Positions 1 to 13,500 of a stretch of DNA of 64,000 nucleotides are shown in pieces; positions within the stretch are counted from its first letter, which is position 1; every line of letters begins with the position of its first letter. The notes beneath the pieces are model-generated. The model ran no database searches, was not told where the DNA came from, and saw only the letters and a program-made list of their open reading frames with translations. The stretch comes from Nephromyces sp. MM_2019 (lineage: Eukaryota; Apicomplexa; Aconoidasida; Nephromycida), in assembly GCA_015657535.1 (NCBI GenBank), contig JADHZB010001687.1:1-64000 (forward strand), read 5' to 3'. The translations under genes and the position numbers were made by a program.

Positions 1-1588
1 CACACACACACACACATGAACACATACAAATCTCACTCAAACACACACTCTTCTATACACAAATGCATAGAACCTAACTCACAGAGCCTCACGCACCAAG
101 AGCACACAAAATGATAATAAAGCTCAAAAGCTCACATTTTCGTACACATTTGCGCACAAGAAAAACCAAATGATCTCGATCTACTAGCGAATACCTACAT
201 CAGCTCACAATGCCAACACAAAGGCTAAAAACGCATACCAAGCTCTGCATTTTTGTCATATAAAACTGGCTCTTCAAGCAGTAAAAACACTCACTTCTTC
301 CGTCACTCTTCGCTCGTAAAACAATAGTTTCATGCCATGAAAGTTCATACGCCGAACCTGCAAACAGTCATCATTTTGAAGCAACTTGAAAGCTAATTTT
401 TTCCCTTTTTTGGTAAGAAAACAACAGATTTCTTGTTTTCGCCACTTTTTAGAAATTTCGCTGGCTTAAACGCTCATTTCCCCTCCCCAAAAAGAAAGAT
501 CATCCAATTAGTTAAGAAATTCAAAAAAAAATCTTCAAATTCAACCAAAAACTCAAAACCATTGGTTTTGTTATTGCTAATTAACATCCTTTTTCAACAT
601 ACGTATTTAGAGATTCCGGAAAATTCTTCGTTATATGTAAAATCTGAAAACATTCGGGGAAAAAGATAGTAAATAGAGGTAGTAGGGGGTGTACATACAC
701 TGCTTTTTGATAAGGAAAAAACAAGGCTAATTTAGTTTCTAGTGGGGTATATACACTGCTTTTTCAAGTTATATGCAATTGAGGAAGAAGCAGAAAACAG
801 CGAAAGCCAAAACATAGTAGAGGCTATTCTATATAATCCGAAAATGCTTTGATAGTGTGCGAATACGAACTCTTGTCCTCACGAAAAAATATCATTGGAT
901 ACCAGTAAATACCTACTCATTCACAGCGTAGCAACACACAAGAAAAGCTGCAAGCTTACTGATACACACGCATACACCACAAACGCATTCTGGCCTATCA
1001 TATACTCCAAAGCACACACTATTTGGAAAGAAAATTCACATATCTTCTAATTCACACACAGAAATACATACACAAATTGACACAAGCAATCACAGACACA
1101 CAAAAGCACTGAAAATGCCAGATTCACACAACAATCCGCACATTCACACTGATACAGACACACACACACACTCGTAGACACTCGGAGACGCAGACGAGTA
1201 CACACACAGAGAGACACACGCACATATTGGCGTCCACAGAAATAAATATGCGCAGACACACCCACATAAATACACGCAGACATACTGACCCCAACACACA
1301 CAAAGACAAAGAAGCATACACGCACAGACACAGAAATGCACAGTCTGGAACACCAACACAAGTGCAGATACAGAAAGACGCACAGATATTCACACGCATA
1401 CACACACAAATCCACAGCATCTCACGCACACACATCAACTCGTATGCGCAAACCAACACGCACTATATTTCACCCCATCAGCTACTCGGAAAAACACCTT
1501 CGCACACGGATTTCTTCAAAATTTATGCCTTTTTTCATAGAAAAAACACCAAAAAAAATCGACAAAAGAGGATTTTTCCAAAGCAAAT
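1..1588. other. CA-rich stretch without a recognised gene
   Basis: The plus strand is A/C-rich with many short CACACA runs, densest around 1030-1460. The open frames here are translations of the simple sequence and are not believable proteins. Introns of minus-strand genes elsewhere in the window look the same, so this may be 3' flank of the large LRR gene or intron of a further minus-strand gene to the left. I see no exon I can support. A loose duplication of a GGGGTGTACATACACTGC-like element occurs near 684-765. Confidence 0.5.
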
Positions 1589-4500
1589 TTATTCCAAAAT
1601 GCACACTGAGATAAGCTGAAGAAGGTAAAATTGCTCTTCAAGCAAAGAGCATTCTATTGGCATACTGAATTGAGAACCTGTCTTGTGAAGATCTGCAGCA
1701 AAATCTTTCAATCTCTTTGCTGACTTCTTGTAAAAACTGCTATCAAACAAACCGAGGAGTTCATAAAACAATTTCCACTTCCTGAAGGAGAAAAAATTCA
1801 AATCTCTGATTTCTGCTCAGTTTCGCTCATTGTACGTACACCCATAAATCTGACGATACACACACAAGCCACCCGTCTTTTTTTCAAATCAAGAAACTCT
1901 CAACTTGGAAAAAACAATTAAAGCTCTTTTAAAATTACATTGAAAGCCAAAAATTAGTTTTTAATCACACACACACATATATAAACCCACACACAACAAT
2001 TACTCACAAAAAAACACTCTCACATCTCACACACATACGCTTTTACGAGCACTACATCCTAAACATCTTCAAGCCATTTTTGTCCTAGAAAAAGTGTAGA
2101 AACCTTCGAAGAGGCACGAAATTTAATATCTTATCAATTAGGCAGCGACTCGGATGTGAGAAACACAGATTTCCACCCTCGTAAGATTCCATATATTCCT
2201 CTTTTTCTGCTTCATTAGATGACTTTCGATCACTTGAATCCTCTTGCTCCTTCAGTTTTTGCATTTTTAATTCATTTAAAAACGCTGATTCTACTGTGGA
2301 AGTCAGAAAAAACTAGAAAAAATGGTGAATACAACACAGAGAGGCATAAAAAAGCTGAAACAGATTGCCCAGAGTGCAATCCTGATGAAGAGGAGGAAAA
2401 TAAAACTCCAAAAACAATTTCATAAACACCCATAAAGATTCAGAATTATGTGAAATGAGCTTCAAAAGAAGAAAACAAAAGGAATTTGCAGAAAATCACA
2501 AGATTATTGCCGGAATTTGCAGAAAAAAGTAGTTTTTTATGGTGCAAAACTCGCAAAAAAAAAAAAAAAGAGAAATGGCGCTGAAAAACATCAAAGAAAA
2601 AGAAGCAAAATATCGAAATATTGAAGCTTTCAAGAAAATACTTCCTTTAGAAGCTAAAAGCAGCGTATAACATACTAAGGAAGGCATTTTCTCAGAATTC
2701 CACCAAGCAAACCATCAGATATACTGGAAAATATGATTTTCGAACACAGCGATGCTCTGGAGAAAAAACACACGCACAAAACTCCACACACAAACGCACA
2801 AAATATACGCGGATAAACACTCAAATCCAGAACTTGAAACACAAAAAAAAGATACTCTCACACGCATAATTACGGAAAGTCGCTTATATGCAACATAGAT
2901 ACCTATACCTCTAGGTATTAGGAACCTCGAAGATATAGGAACCAAAAAAACCTAATATTCATAGCTACTCACACCTAGTCAATAAACCTCACACACACAC
3001 ACACACGTAGCCACCCACACACACACGTAGCCACCCACACACACACGTAGCCACCCACACACACACGTAGCCACCCACACACATACACACGTAGCCACCC
3101 ACACACACACGTAGCCACCCACACACACACACCCACCCACACACACACGTAGCCACCCACACACACACACCCACCCACACACACGTAGCCACCCACACAC
3201 ACACCCACACACACACACACACACATACACATATTAACTCAAACACAGCATCTCAAGCTAATACTAACAAAAGATATCTCCTCAGCGTGTTTTCGCTAAA
3301 CTTACGTAACCATTCATCGAAGTTCTTCTCTTTGCAGCTGATACACATAAATACAAATATAGAGCAAACAAACATATAAATAGAAACGCAAACACACATG
3401 CAGAAAACACACAATCTTCAACACACCTTTATGCTGCATATCCTCAACAAAAAGACTAAAATAGTGAGAAATTATCTTTTGAAAACCTCTAAACTGAATA
3501 ATCCTTTTATCTTCATCATCTTTTTCCCCAGTTTCTTCATCATTTGCAAGAATATAAGTTTCTTCGAGGCTTTCAACTTCATCTTCCCCGTTTTCAAGAA
3601 AAGAAATATCGCTTTCTCCCTCCTTTTCAAAGAAAATCGCAGATTTACAAATATCTCCTTCTGCAAAATAGCGATGGTCTTCAGCTTTTTTCTCAGAGAA
3701 ACCAGCACTTCCAACTATTTTTTCTCCATTATAAGCTTCCTCCTTGCCCATATTAGCCCCATTTTTCAATCGCTTTTTTGCAGTAAACATACCCCCCCCA
3801 ATTCCTCCATCACTTTCTTCTGCCACCTTCTTCGAGTTACACATAATACACTCCTCTAGTCTTGCATTCTTCGCGACTTTTTTCAAGTTTTCTTCCTCAT
3901 AAAAACGTCTAATAGCCTCTTTTTTGAAGTATTGATTATTCACTCCCTTCTCTGAGATTATAACTGCGATTTTCTCTACTTCATCTTCTTTTATCCCCTT
4001 CTTCGCCAGAATCTCAATCAGCTCTTCAACACTCATCCCTTCCTCTACATCTGTTGCCCCCACGGGATCTTGCCATTGAAAAAATTGCTCCTTTAGGCCA
4101 AATTTTGTCTCACCATTCAGCTTCCCCGCTTTTTCCATCCCCTTGTACAATGTGCTTCCAAACTCAGCCTTTTTAACTACCAAATTTTCCGCTATTTCAC
4201 ACACACACGCTTGCTCTGGCCGTTTCACTATTCCCTCTACCTCATATACCTCTTCTTCGCCGGTATCTCTGTGTTTCATATTGCTCAGCGCTTCGTCTTG
4301 TCTGAGATCTTCCACCCTCTTTAGATCTCTTGCTCTCCCTTTAAGAGCTTCATCCCTATGATCTCGCTCTAATAGCTGAGATTTTAACTTTTTTCCTCTT
4401 CTTCCCTTCATGCTCATTGATTCCACACATTTTAAGCCTTTCACCTCCTCTAAAGCTTCCTGATATCTCGATGTTACATCATCAGCCTCATCCTTCCCCC

Positions 4501-7500
4501 CATCTCCTTTTGCCCCTCCTGCATCCTCTGCTGCTTTCTGTCTCGGGAGGAATCTTGTCCCGGTTACTTCCTTCAAAGCAGTGGCTAAGCCATGTATGTT
4601 TGTCATTGCCTCCTCCAGTCTTCTTTGCTCTGTGAACCCCCTTACTCCTTCCCCTCCTCTTGCTCCTTCCATCCCCCTTGGCTCTGTTAACCCTTTTGGC
4701 CCTATAGCCCCCCTGGTTTCTGTAAGTCTCCTTGTCTCTGTCACCTCCCTTGATCCGTCCACCCCCCTTGGCTCTGCGAACCCCCTTGCTCCTTCCACCC
4801 GGCTTGGAGCTGTCACCCCCCTTGCTTCTTTCAGAAGTTTTACTCCCTTCATCCACCTTGCTGCTTCCACCGCCCCCCTGGCTCCACCCATCTCCTGTGC
4901 ACTATCCACCCACCTTGGCATTTCCCTTACTCCACCCACCTCCCTTTCCCCTTCCACCCCCCTCAACTCACTCAATCCCCCCATCCTCTCCTCCCCCTCT
5001 TCACCCAAGCTCCCTATATCAACTGCATTCGTACCCTCCAAAGTTTCCCCTCCGTTTTCCTTCAAACACCGTAGCACATCACGTGAAGTTCGAGGTGGGT
5101 GGTGGGCTCCTCCCATCATTTCTGAAGATATCCCCCCCTTCAAACCGTGGGGCAAAGCCACATCATGGGAAGCGCTCGGATTCTCCCTTCCAGCCTTCAG
5201 ATGGTGTGTATGCTGACCGGACACTATCGGCCTATGAAGCATGTCCTGTAAAGGCATACGTTGAATGATCTTAGAAACCACTCTTTGCATCAAATCTTCA
5301 TATGAATCTTGCTCAGAATCGAGCTCTTCCCCTCGATTTTTTCGCTGGAACTTCCCTACTTGCATATCATCTTCAAGCTTTCTTTCAAATTTCTCCGATT
5401 TCAACAATTCTTCTTCTCCTGATTCTTCTGATTCTGCTGCTCCTTCTTCTGTTTCTTCCGTTTCTTGTTCTCCCCTCCCTTCTCCCCCTCCTTCCCCCCA
5501 TCCTTTCCCCCATCCCTCTCCCACACACTCCACCACATTTTCCGTCCTCCTCACTTCCATCTCTGCAGATTTCCAACTATCCCCCACCTTCACTCCCTTT
5601 CCTAACATCTCACATGCCTTCACTCCTTTGCTAGCAACTCTGACGCTCAAATCTTCTTCAGTCTCTTTCTGTGATAAGCAGCTCATCTTCAACAGTAAAG
5701 CCTTCATTCTCTCCAAATCTTCACCTATCAAACTGTTCTCTCCTCTCTCTCGGCATCGCCTTAACACACAACTTCGTGGAGATTCTTCAACTTCCCCTAT
5801 ATCTTCGTCCCTAGTAGGATGTGTTTTGAACGAGCAATCCTCTCTAACTTTGATCCTATTATCGTCTGTAAAGCAAGAAGGGCCTCTAGCTTTAGCTATA
5901 CCCCCCAACTTGGTACCTTCAAAGCCTAGAAATTGCTTCTCTATCCTCTTCTCTTTCACTGTGTGTGGAAGCTTTTCTGTAAGCTGCAGCTCTTCAATCG
6001 CTTTGTGTGCATCAACATCATGAAGCGCAGGGGGATTGATAGGTGTGCAGGTAGTGGCTTCATTGGGGGGATTGATAGGTGTGCAGCTAGTGGCTTCTCC
6101 GGGGGATGTGATAGGTGTGGAGGCAGTGGTTTCTTTCGCAGCTCCAACAACTGTACAGGCAGTGCTTTTGCTGTTTTCTTGGCTACCATAATCTGCTGAT
6201 TTGCCAGCCATCTTTAGTAGTGTGCATGAAGACAGCGATTCCGATATTTTTTCCCTAGGAAACTTTGAAAAATCGCCTTTTCTTTTCAATGCTTCTATTT
6301 GCAGCTCTCCATTCTCCTTAAAAACAAAAGAAGAAGAAGAAGAAGCTTCTAAAAAGTCAGAATCTGTGCGATTTGACTTCACAAGCAGTTTTTTCGGGGT
6401 TTTATCGCCTGAAAGAACGTCCATACTACGATCAGTAGAAGGAAATTGGAGAGATACTTTTTTCCTGGACTGAAGAAGATGAGTGTAACTTTTACCTTCT
6501 GGACTAGAAGAAAGAGCCTTTTTTCTTTCATCTTCATCTTCGTCTTCAGTAGCAAATTCCAGCGAATTGCTCACTGCGTGTGCTCTCGATTGCCCAATTC
6601 GAACGAGCTGGCTTCGCTGGTCAGAAGATGGAGCATTAACCTTATGAAGAGAAGACAAAGAATCAGCAGATGATCTCTTTGAAGATTCTAAATGCGAGCT
6701 GAGCTTCTGCTGATGTTTTGTGAAGCTTTTAGCAGGAATCTTCAACTTTTCTTTTCCAATTCCCTTTTCAAGCTTTTCTTCAACAGCTTCCTCAGTGTCT
6801 GAAGAGCCTTGTTCTTCATAAAGACTCGCCATGGACCTCATCATTTGGCGCTCATACGGCCCCAACTTACCTGCATTAAGTAGCATTTTTTGAGCTCTTA
6901 TATCTCCCAGCTGATAGCTGAGCTCTTCTGCTAAGGTTTTTCCGATTTTAACTGCGTTTTCCTTGATTTTTTTCTCCTGTTTTTCTGCTTCTTTCGTTTG
7001 ATTTTCTTCTTCCTCTTCTGCTAAGCTATTCTCTTCTTCCGTATTATCCTCTTGCTCCATAATATAGTCTCCTTTCCCTTCCTCTTTTTTTTTTTTTTCT
7101 TCTTCCTCTTCTTCTTCTTCCTCTCCTGTAATATTCCCACCATCTTCAAAACCATTTTTCCTCATCAATACGTCGAATTCTCTACTTTTTTCCTCCAAAT
7201 TGAATTCTCTAGGTAAAAAATTATGTCCTTCTCTCTTTAAAGGCAAATAATCTGCTTCAACAGATGCTGATGGCTTCATTTCCTTCCCCAAAGCTTCCAG
7301 AAATTCATCCTTCTCTTTTGTGTCGATTTCAGTTAAAAAGCTTGAAGAAAGCTCAAAACACTCTGAAAATCGCTGATAATCAGAATTTTGATGTTTTTGA
7401 AGAAGGGAAGGTGTGCTCAACTTACTGCCTTTATAAATTGGAGGCAGATGATGCGAAGACATACGGCTAGCAAACTTTCGGCTTTTCGGTGATGAATCCG

Positions 7501-10500
7501 CACACAGTACTCCATATTGTGGCTGATTTAGTTGCTCTGAGGAAGAAGAAGAAGAAGAAAATGTCATGCTCTCTTTAAAAGAAGGAACTTCAGTACTTCC
7601 GCTCGTAGAATCTTCAAATTTATTGGCGAAGCTGCTCTTTTTTGAAGTATTGTAATCTGCAGAGAAATTCTGTTCCTTTCTGACTACGCAGATACCTTCT
7701 CTCAAAAAGCTATGCGATCTAGCAGATTCACCTTGAAGATGCTGGTGTTTCATTCTATAAGCTTCCTCCATCGTATGGCGAGATTCTTGTTCTACCCCCA
7801 GCACGCTGGAGTCTTTTTTTTGGTGAGGATGAGCAGCGCTTGAAGCGTGTGCCTCCCTGGATTTCATTCTATTATGCTGAGATTTCTCATTATAAAATGA
7901 GCTAGAATTCCCAATTTCTCCTCTTTTTTTAGAGATAAAATCTTTCAAGGAGTTCCCAGTCTCCACCTTCTTCTTCCCATCATAAACTCCCCTAAACTGA
8001 GCTGAATCTCTCCTTTCTCCCTCCTCATTTGAAGCTCCTCCCTTCTTCATATATCCGGAGAAACCCTCGCAACTTAGTCCTGTTCTTTCATCCTTTAAAT
8101 CATCACAAAAGGCAAAACCTCCAGCCTTCCTTCTATCGATAAAACCCACTGTACGCTCCCTTTCAGGCTGCTTTTCAAAAGCCCCTCTTAAAGTAGCATC
8201 ACCATCCAAACACACATCGCTAGAACTCCTCTTAAGCTCATCTACGCACACCTTAGAATCCAAGGAAAGAATTTCATCCCTCCTCATGCTATTTTTGGTG
8301 CGAACTTTAACCCCACTCTGAGCAAAACTTCCCCCCACATCAAACTTTAAGCTCCTCAATCTCTCCGCCAATATCCCATCCTCTTCCTCATTAACCCTCA
8401 TGCCATTTTCGGATGCAAATCCAACTTCTGCAGAATTCATTCGCATTTTCATCAATTTCTCCTCTTCTTCCTTGCTCCGCTGTGTTTTCACAAAATCACT
8501 CCTTTTTCCCACCATTATTGAGTAGTTTGAAAAGCCTCTCTGCTTCGATTCCCCTGCAAATCCTAGCCCAGCATTCTTCTCATATAAGGATGAAGATTCG
8601 ATGATGCCTGCGTTACTTTGAAGAGCTCTGATTGCTTCACCTCTATCCTCCTTGAGAGCAAATCTTCTAGGCAGGTCATAGCTGGCAGGAATTGATAAAC
8701 TCTCATCCTCTAGTAGCTCCTCAGAGTCTATTCTATGAGGGAGGAGCTTCTCAGCTCGTGATCTCATGAGAGAATGATTAGGAGCGGTGGTAAGAGCATC
8801 TCTAGCCTTTAGATTGGCAACAGCTAGGCTGATTTCCCTCGTTGAAGAAGATGATCTTAGAGATCCATGAATGCCAAGAAGCGTGATATCTTCTTTTTTT
8901 AGAGAAGAGGAAGAAGAGGGAGAAGAGGGAGAAGAGGAAGAGGAAGAGGTTTTTTCTTCTACTTCTTCTTCTGATTGCTCTGCTTCTTCTTGTGCTTTTT
9001 CGGCTTCTTCTTCTTCTTCTTCTTCTGCGTCTTCTGTGCCTTCTGTGCCTTCTTCTTCTGATTCTTCTGATTCTTCTGATTCTTCTTGTTCTGAAGGCAA
9101 TGCTCGTTTCTCTCCTTCAGATAGAGACGCAGCATCTACAAGATACCCGGGATCAGCATAGAGTCTTCGCCCATGCTTTTCAAGATTTTTATCATCGGAA
9201 AGGCTAGGAAGAAGGCTTTTGAGGGGCGCTTCTTGCGAATCTAAAGGCTGTGTGTTATATAAACTAGTTTGGAGTATGGTGTGCAAGGTTTCCACTGCTC
9301 CTCGAGATTGCGGTGAAATCATGTTTTTTCTTGCATTTTTAGCATCTTCTTCTCTCTTTTTCTCCTAAAAATATAGATTGAGTAAACAGCTGCTTAAGCT
9401 AAAGACAAATGAGGGTTTTCTTGAAACTTAGAGTAAATCTCTACTCAGAAGGAGCAAACAATTGAAGAAATCGGGATAAATGAGGCTAATTTATAGATAA
9501 AATAGAAAGAGAACGCTTGAACGATGATGCAGATACACACTAGAAAAAGAAGTGCTAGAAAAATGGTGTAGATACATTAGAAAGAAAATGCTAGAGACGT
9601 GGTGACACACACACTTGAAACAGAATGCTAAAGAAGTAGTTGCACACGCATCAAATTAGCCCACACATCTCCATGTAGCCTGTACATACAACGGCAATTA
9701 ATCCACACACATCCTCCAAACTCCCAAACAAACCAACTGAACTTAACCTCGAAAGTAAACCTCACACGGAGACTATTTACTCTCTCCTGAGCTTCTTGAA
9801 AATTCACCGCCTCATCATAAGACGTCATTCTCTCTGCGGCGGTAACATCCTTATAATCAAGGGCTCGCAGTGTAGGCACACACTGCAGAACAATATGCCG
9901 GTAGCTCTCGCTAAGGCAAAATAGATTACCTGGATGTATGTACACCGCAAAGAGGAGATTTTCACATCTTTATACGCCTTAAATTCACACACAAAACTTC
10001 ACCAGCAAAGCAAAACCACCACCTACTAAGAAATACTATAGAGCATAATATATCGCGCACACACTGAACTTCTCAGAGCAAAAGCCAAAGGAAGATTACG
10101 CAAACTTTCAGTGTAGTTACACTCATTAACACACGAAGATGCAGGGAAACTGAAATACTTAGAGATACGCCAACGAGATAAGCTAACACACAAACATAGG
10201 CCAGCAAAGAGAAATGCCAACACACAGGGATACGCTAACACACACCGATATGCCAACACGTATATATACCAATACACACGGATATGCCGACTACCGCCAA
10301 AACACAACATGAAACGCACATATTCCCGCTCCTTCAAACATGCTTAGACGCTTGTGCACCAATATACGCACACACTACAGCAATCAAGGAGTAGCACACA
10401 AATTAAAGTGCGCTACAAACGGGGCAACACACAATTCTTAAAAAAAAAGCAACACCAGATTTTTCAAAGGTATCTAGTGACACAGGCATCGAGTCTTCAA

Positions 10501-13500
10501 GCAAAACAAAGAAGACTAGCAAGATAGATGTACGTACACTGAAAACAGCAAAGTATTTCTTACCTCAAAAAACTGGGAAAAAGCATAACATCGACTACAA
10601 AAAGGTGAAAATGAAACAAAACCAGGGATTTTATCAGCTTTTAACATACACATTGGCAATATAAACAAAACAATTATATATAAGCCACATAATCCAACAT
10701 AAAGATGGCAAAAAGCACTAAAAAATTGAGAATATGACCAAGAAATTGTGAGAGTTGGGGCCGCACACATGAATGAGAGCTACACACACACAAGAGCGGG
10801 GTGTACATACAATATAAAAAAGGCTTTTTTCGCAAGCATTAGGCAGCGAGAAACAATAGCGAAAGCATTACCTTTCTCAGGGTTAGATTCATCGTGAAGT
10901 ACTAACTCACTCAATGAAGTTATTCCTCCTAAATGCAGCAAGAAAATCCACTTTTTATTGATTTAATAAGAAGAGGAAAAAATGAAAAAATTTAAGCGAG
11001 AACTGATAAAGTTGTGACTACACACAAATAATCTCGAAAAAAAACAAAAAGAACATACACACGCACAAGCGAAATTCACACACACAGTATCACATCACAC
11101 ACACAGACTAACAGGCCAACATCATGCAACACCCAGGCTGACATCACAGATATACAGGGTCACATCACACACACACAGATATAGAAGCACACAGGGGAAT
11201 ATTACACGCACACACATAATTCGAAAGAAAGAAATCACATCCGCACACACAAACAAAATCATCTCAACAAGAAACTAAAAACACACACACACACAGGCAC
11301 AAATCGTGTAAGATAAACAAAGCATACACATAAACCAACAATGGGATAAAGCTGTAGACATACTAGCATCCGACAAACACAAGCATCTCTAACCTAGGAA
11401 TGCTAATGCTGAAAAATTATTCAACTGATTGTTTTGCAGATTTATTTGGCGCAACCTGAAGGAATTTCCCCATAACTGCAATACAAATAATAATGCAACC
11501 ACAAGGGTGTGTTTTCTTCTGTTGTGTGCGCGCAAGCGTGTGCATGCAGGTGTGTGTGTGCGAGTTTTGGGGCTAAATGTGCGTGTTTTCAAATGTGCAC
11601 GTGTGAAAGTGTGCGCGTGAGTTTTTGTGTGCGAGTGTGTGTGGGTGCCAGTTTTTTTGTGCTAATATCTGTGCCTGTATCTGTATGCAAGTGTATGTGT
11701 GTGTGGGTTTTTGCGCGCAAGTCTGTGTGGGTTCGTGTGTATCTGCCCTAAGTTTTCACATTCACAAGAGCTTAACTTTGAAAGAGCTCCACTGCATGTA
11801 ACACTAGAAATATTAAACGAAATGCGGGAAAGGATGCTGCGATAACGCTTCAATAGTATGCTATAATGAGCTTAAACTAAGATATTAAGTGAGAAATCAA
11901 AACAGGCAAGGAAAGCCACATACACACAAGAAAAATCGCACTAATTGCTGCAAGCTCACATTCACAAGCACTCACAGTGTTACACACTCGCACACTCACA
12001 CACTCACAAAAAAACATCACCACACACTCATAAACATCACCACACATTCATACAAACACACACACATACACCCACAATTACCTGCATAAAACTATCAAGC
12101 TTGGAAATGAAGTTATTTGCCAAGTTAAGCACTTCTAAGGACACCAATGATGATAAGGCGCCCAATTCAACAATCTGCATATAAATCATTAAGAAAGCTG
12201 CCCATAACTCTTCACACACACTGAGCAGGAACAATGAAAATCATGAGATATTTTCAAATACTCTAAATAAGATGAATTTCCTGCAAAAAGAAGAGGAACT
12301 TTAGCAGATTAACCCACTTTATTCTAATTAACTCCCGAGCATACAACTTCACTCGTATACACACAAACATCCACACTCTATTACACACACAACACACTCA
12401 CACACTCCTAAGCCACAAGTTCACACAGTTTCTTCATATTCTGTTCATATAACTACACAAGCTGCTTCTTCTTCTACCAAATTCTCTTCAGAATTCCCAA
12501 AAAACATTTCTTCTCACGAATTCGTCGCTTTTTATTTCATAAATTTATCATTTTTTCTCTTCTTCCTAACAAGATAAAACCTAAAATCAATACCTCAACC
12601 GTATAAGCCTGGTATTCGCATTTTTGATGAATAATCAGTGATACTTTATGAGATATAAGACTACTTTCGTGGGAAACATTCTTTTCAAAATAGGATATTT
12701 TACCCTGAAAAGTATATTTCCGTCAAAAAAGCAACAATTTTTCCAAACAAAAAAAAATGATTCTATCAGGTTTTAGAGACCGCCAGAAAACGCCTTTTCG
12801 AATAAACGTAAAAAAAAATAGTGATGAGCCTAATACAAAGAGTAGGGAAAGAGAGAAAAAATTCAAAAAAGTGAGAGAAAAAAAAAAGAAAATGTCAAAG
12901 CAACAAAAAAGAAGGAAAAAACATCGTAACAGCAAGGATGCAAACAAATGAACACAAATAACATAAAATTCCATACACATAAGCGAAATAGAAGCAACCT
13001 TCTCGCACCAACAGACAAGACAGAACTCCTACAGGCTAAAAAAAAAACCGAGTAGCCAAACACTCCCATTCCTAAGCTTATCCACACATATAAATGAGAA
13101 AAATACCCCCTAAAAACTCCTCTTAAAATACCCTGTTTGAAGAAATATCCAGATACTGCAGTTTCCTTAACCCACTTCGAAAATGAAGATTTTCCAGCTG
13201 ATTATGAGAAGCCACCAGAATCTGCAAATTCGCTAGCTTTTCGATTCCCTAAAGAGCAACCGAAAGCAAAGAAGCTTTTCAATTTTTTAACTGCTTTGAT
13301 ATGAAAACCTTGAAAAAATCCTCACCAGCAAAAAGAGGAACTTCCTCTATTTATATATGGAAATTAAAAATAATAAAAATTTCTTCACCTGCAGAAAATC
13401 TTCATCAATTCTAAAAAAATTTGCAGAATACTAGCGTTCAAGTGAAAGAGCTTCATTCCTGCGATGAAAGTCGTTTTAATCCTCTTTAAAAAAATGCCTC

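Noticed and set aside
1047..1619. Several overlapping Cys/Val- or His/Thr-rich open frames on both strands
   Set aside because: They are translations of CA/TG simple sequence, with no homology or splice context.
2580..2670. Short plus-strand frame beginning [15 protein letters not shown]
   Set aside because: Only 31 residues and inside an intron of the minus-strand LRR gene; likely chance in A-rich sequence.
2975..3246. Three overlapping Cys/Val/Gly/Trp-rich frames on the minus strand
   Set aside because: Direct product of the minisatellite at 2990-3234 read in three frames.
4417..6023. Pro/Ser/Leu-rich plus-strand frames of up to 252 residues
   Set aside because: Shadow frames opposite the large Glu/Ser/Arg-rich exon, whose composition keeps the reverse strand open.
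10519..10549. Possible 31-base exon with TTTTTGTAG acceptor and GTAAGA donor
   Set aside because: Including it would break the phase between exons 10928-10872 and 9929-9781, which join correctly.
11745..11800. Possible extra LRR-like exon on the minus strand ([16 protein letters not shown])
   Set aside because: The flanking LRR exons join in phase and in repeat register without it.
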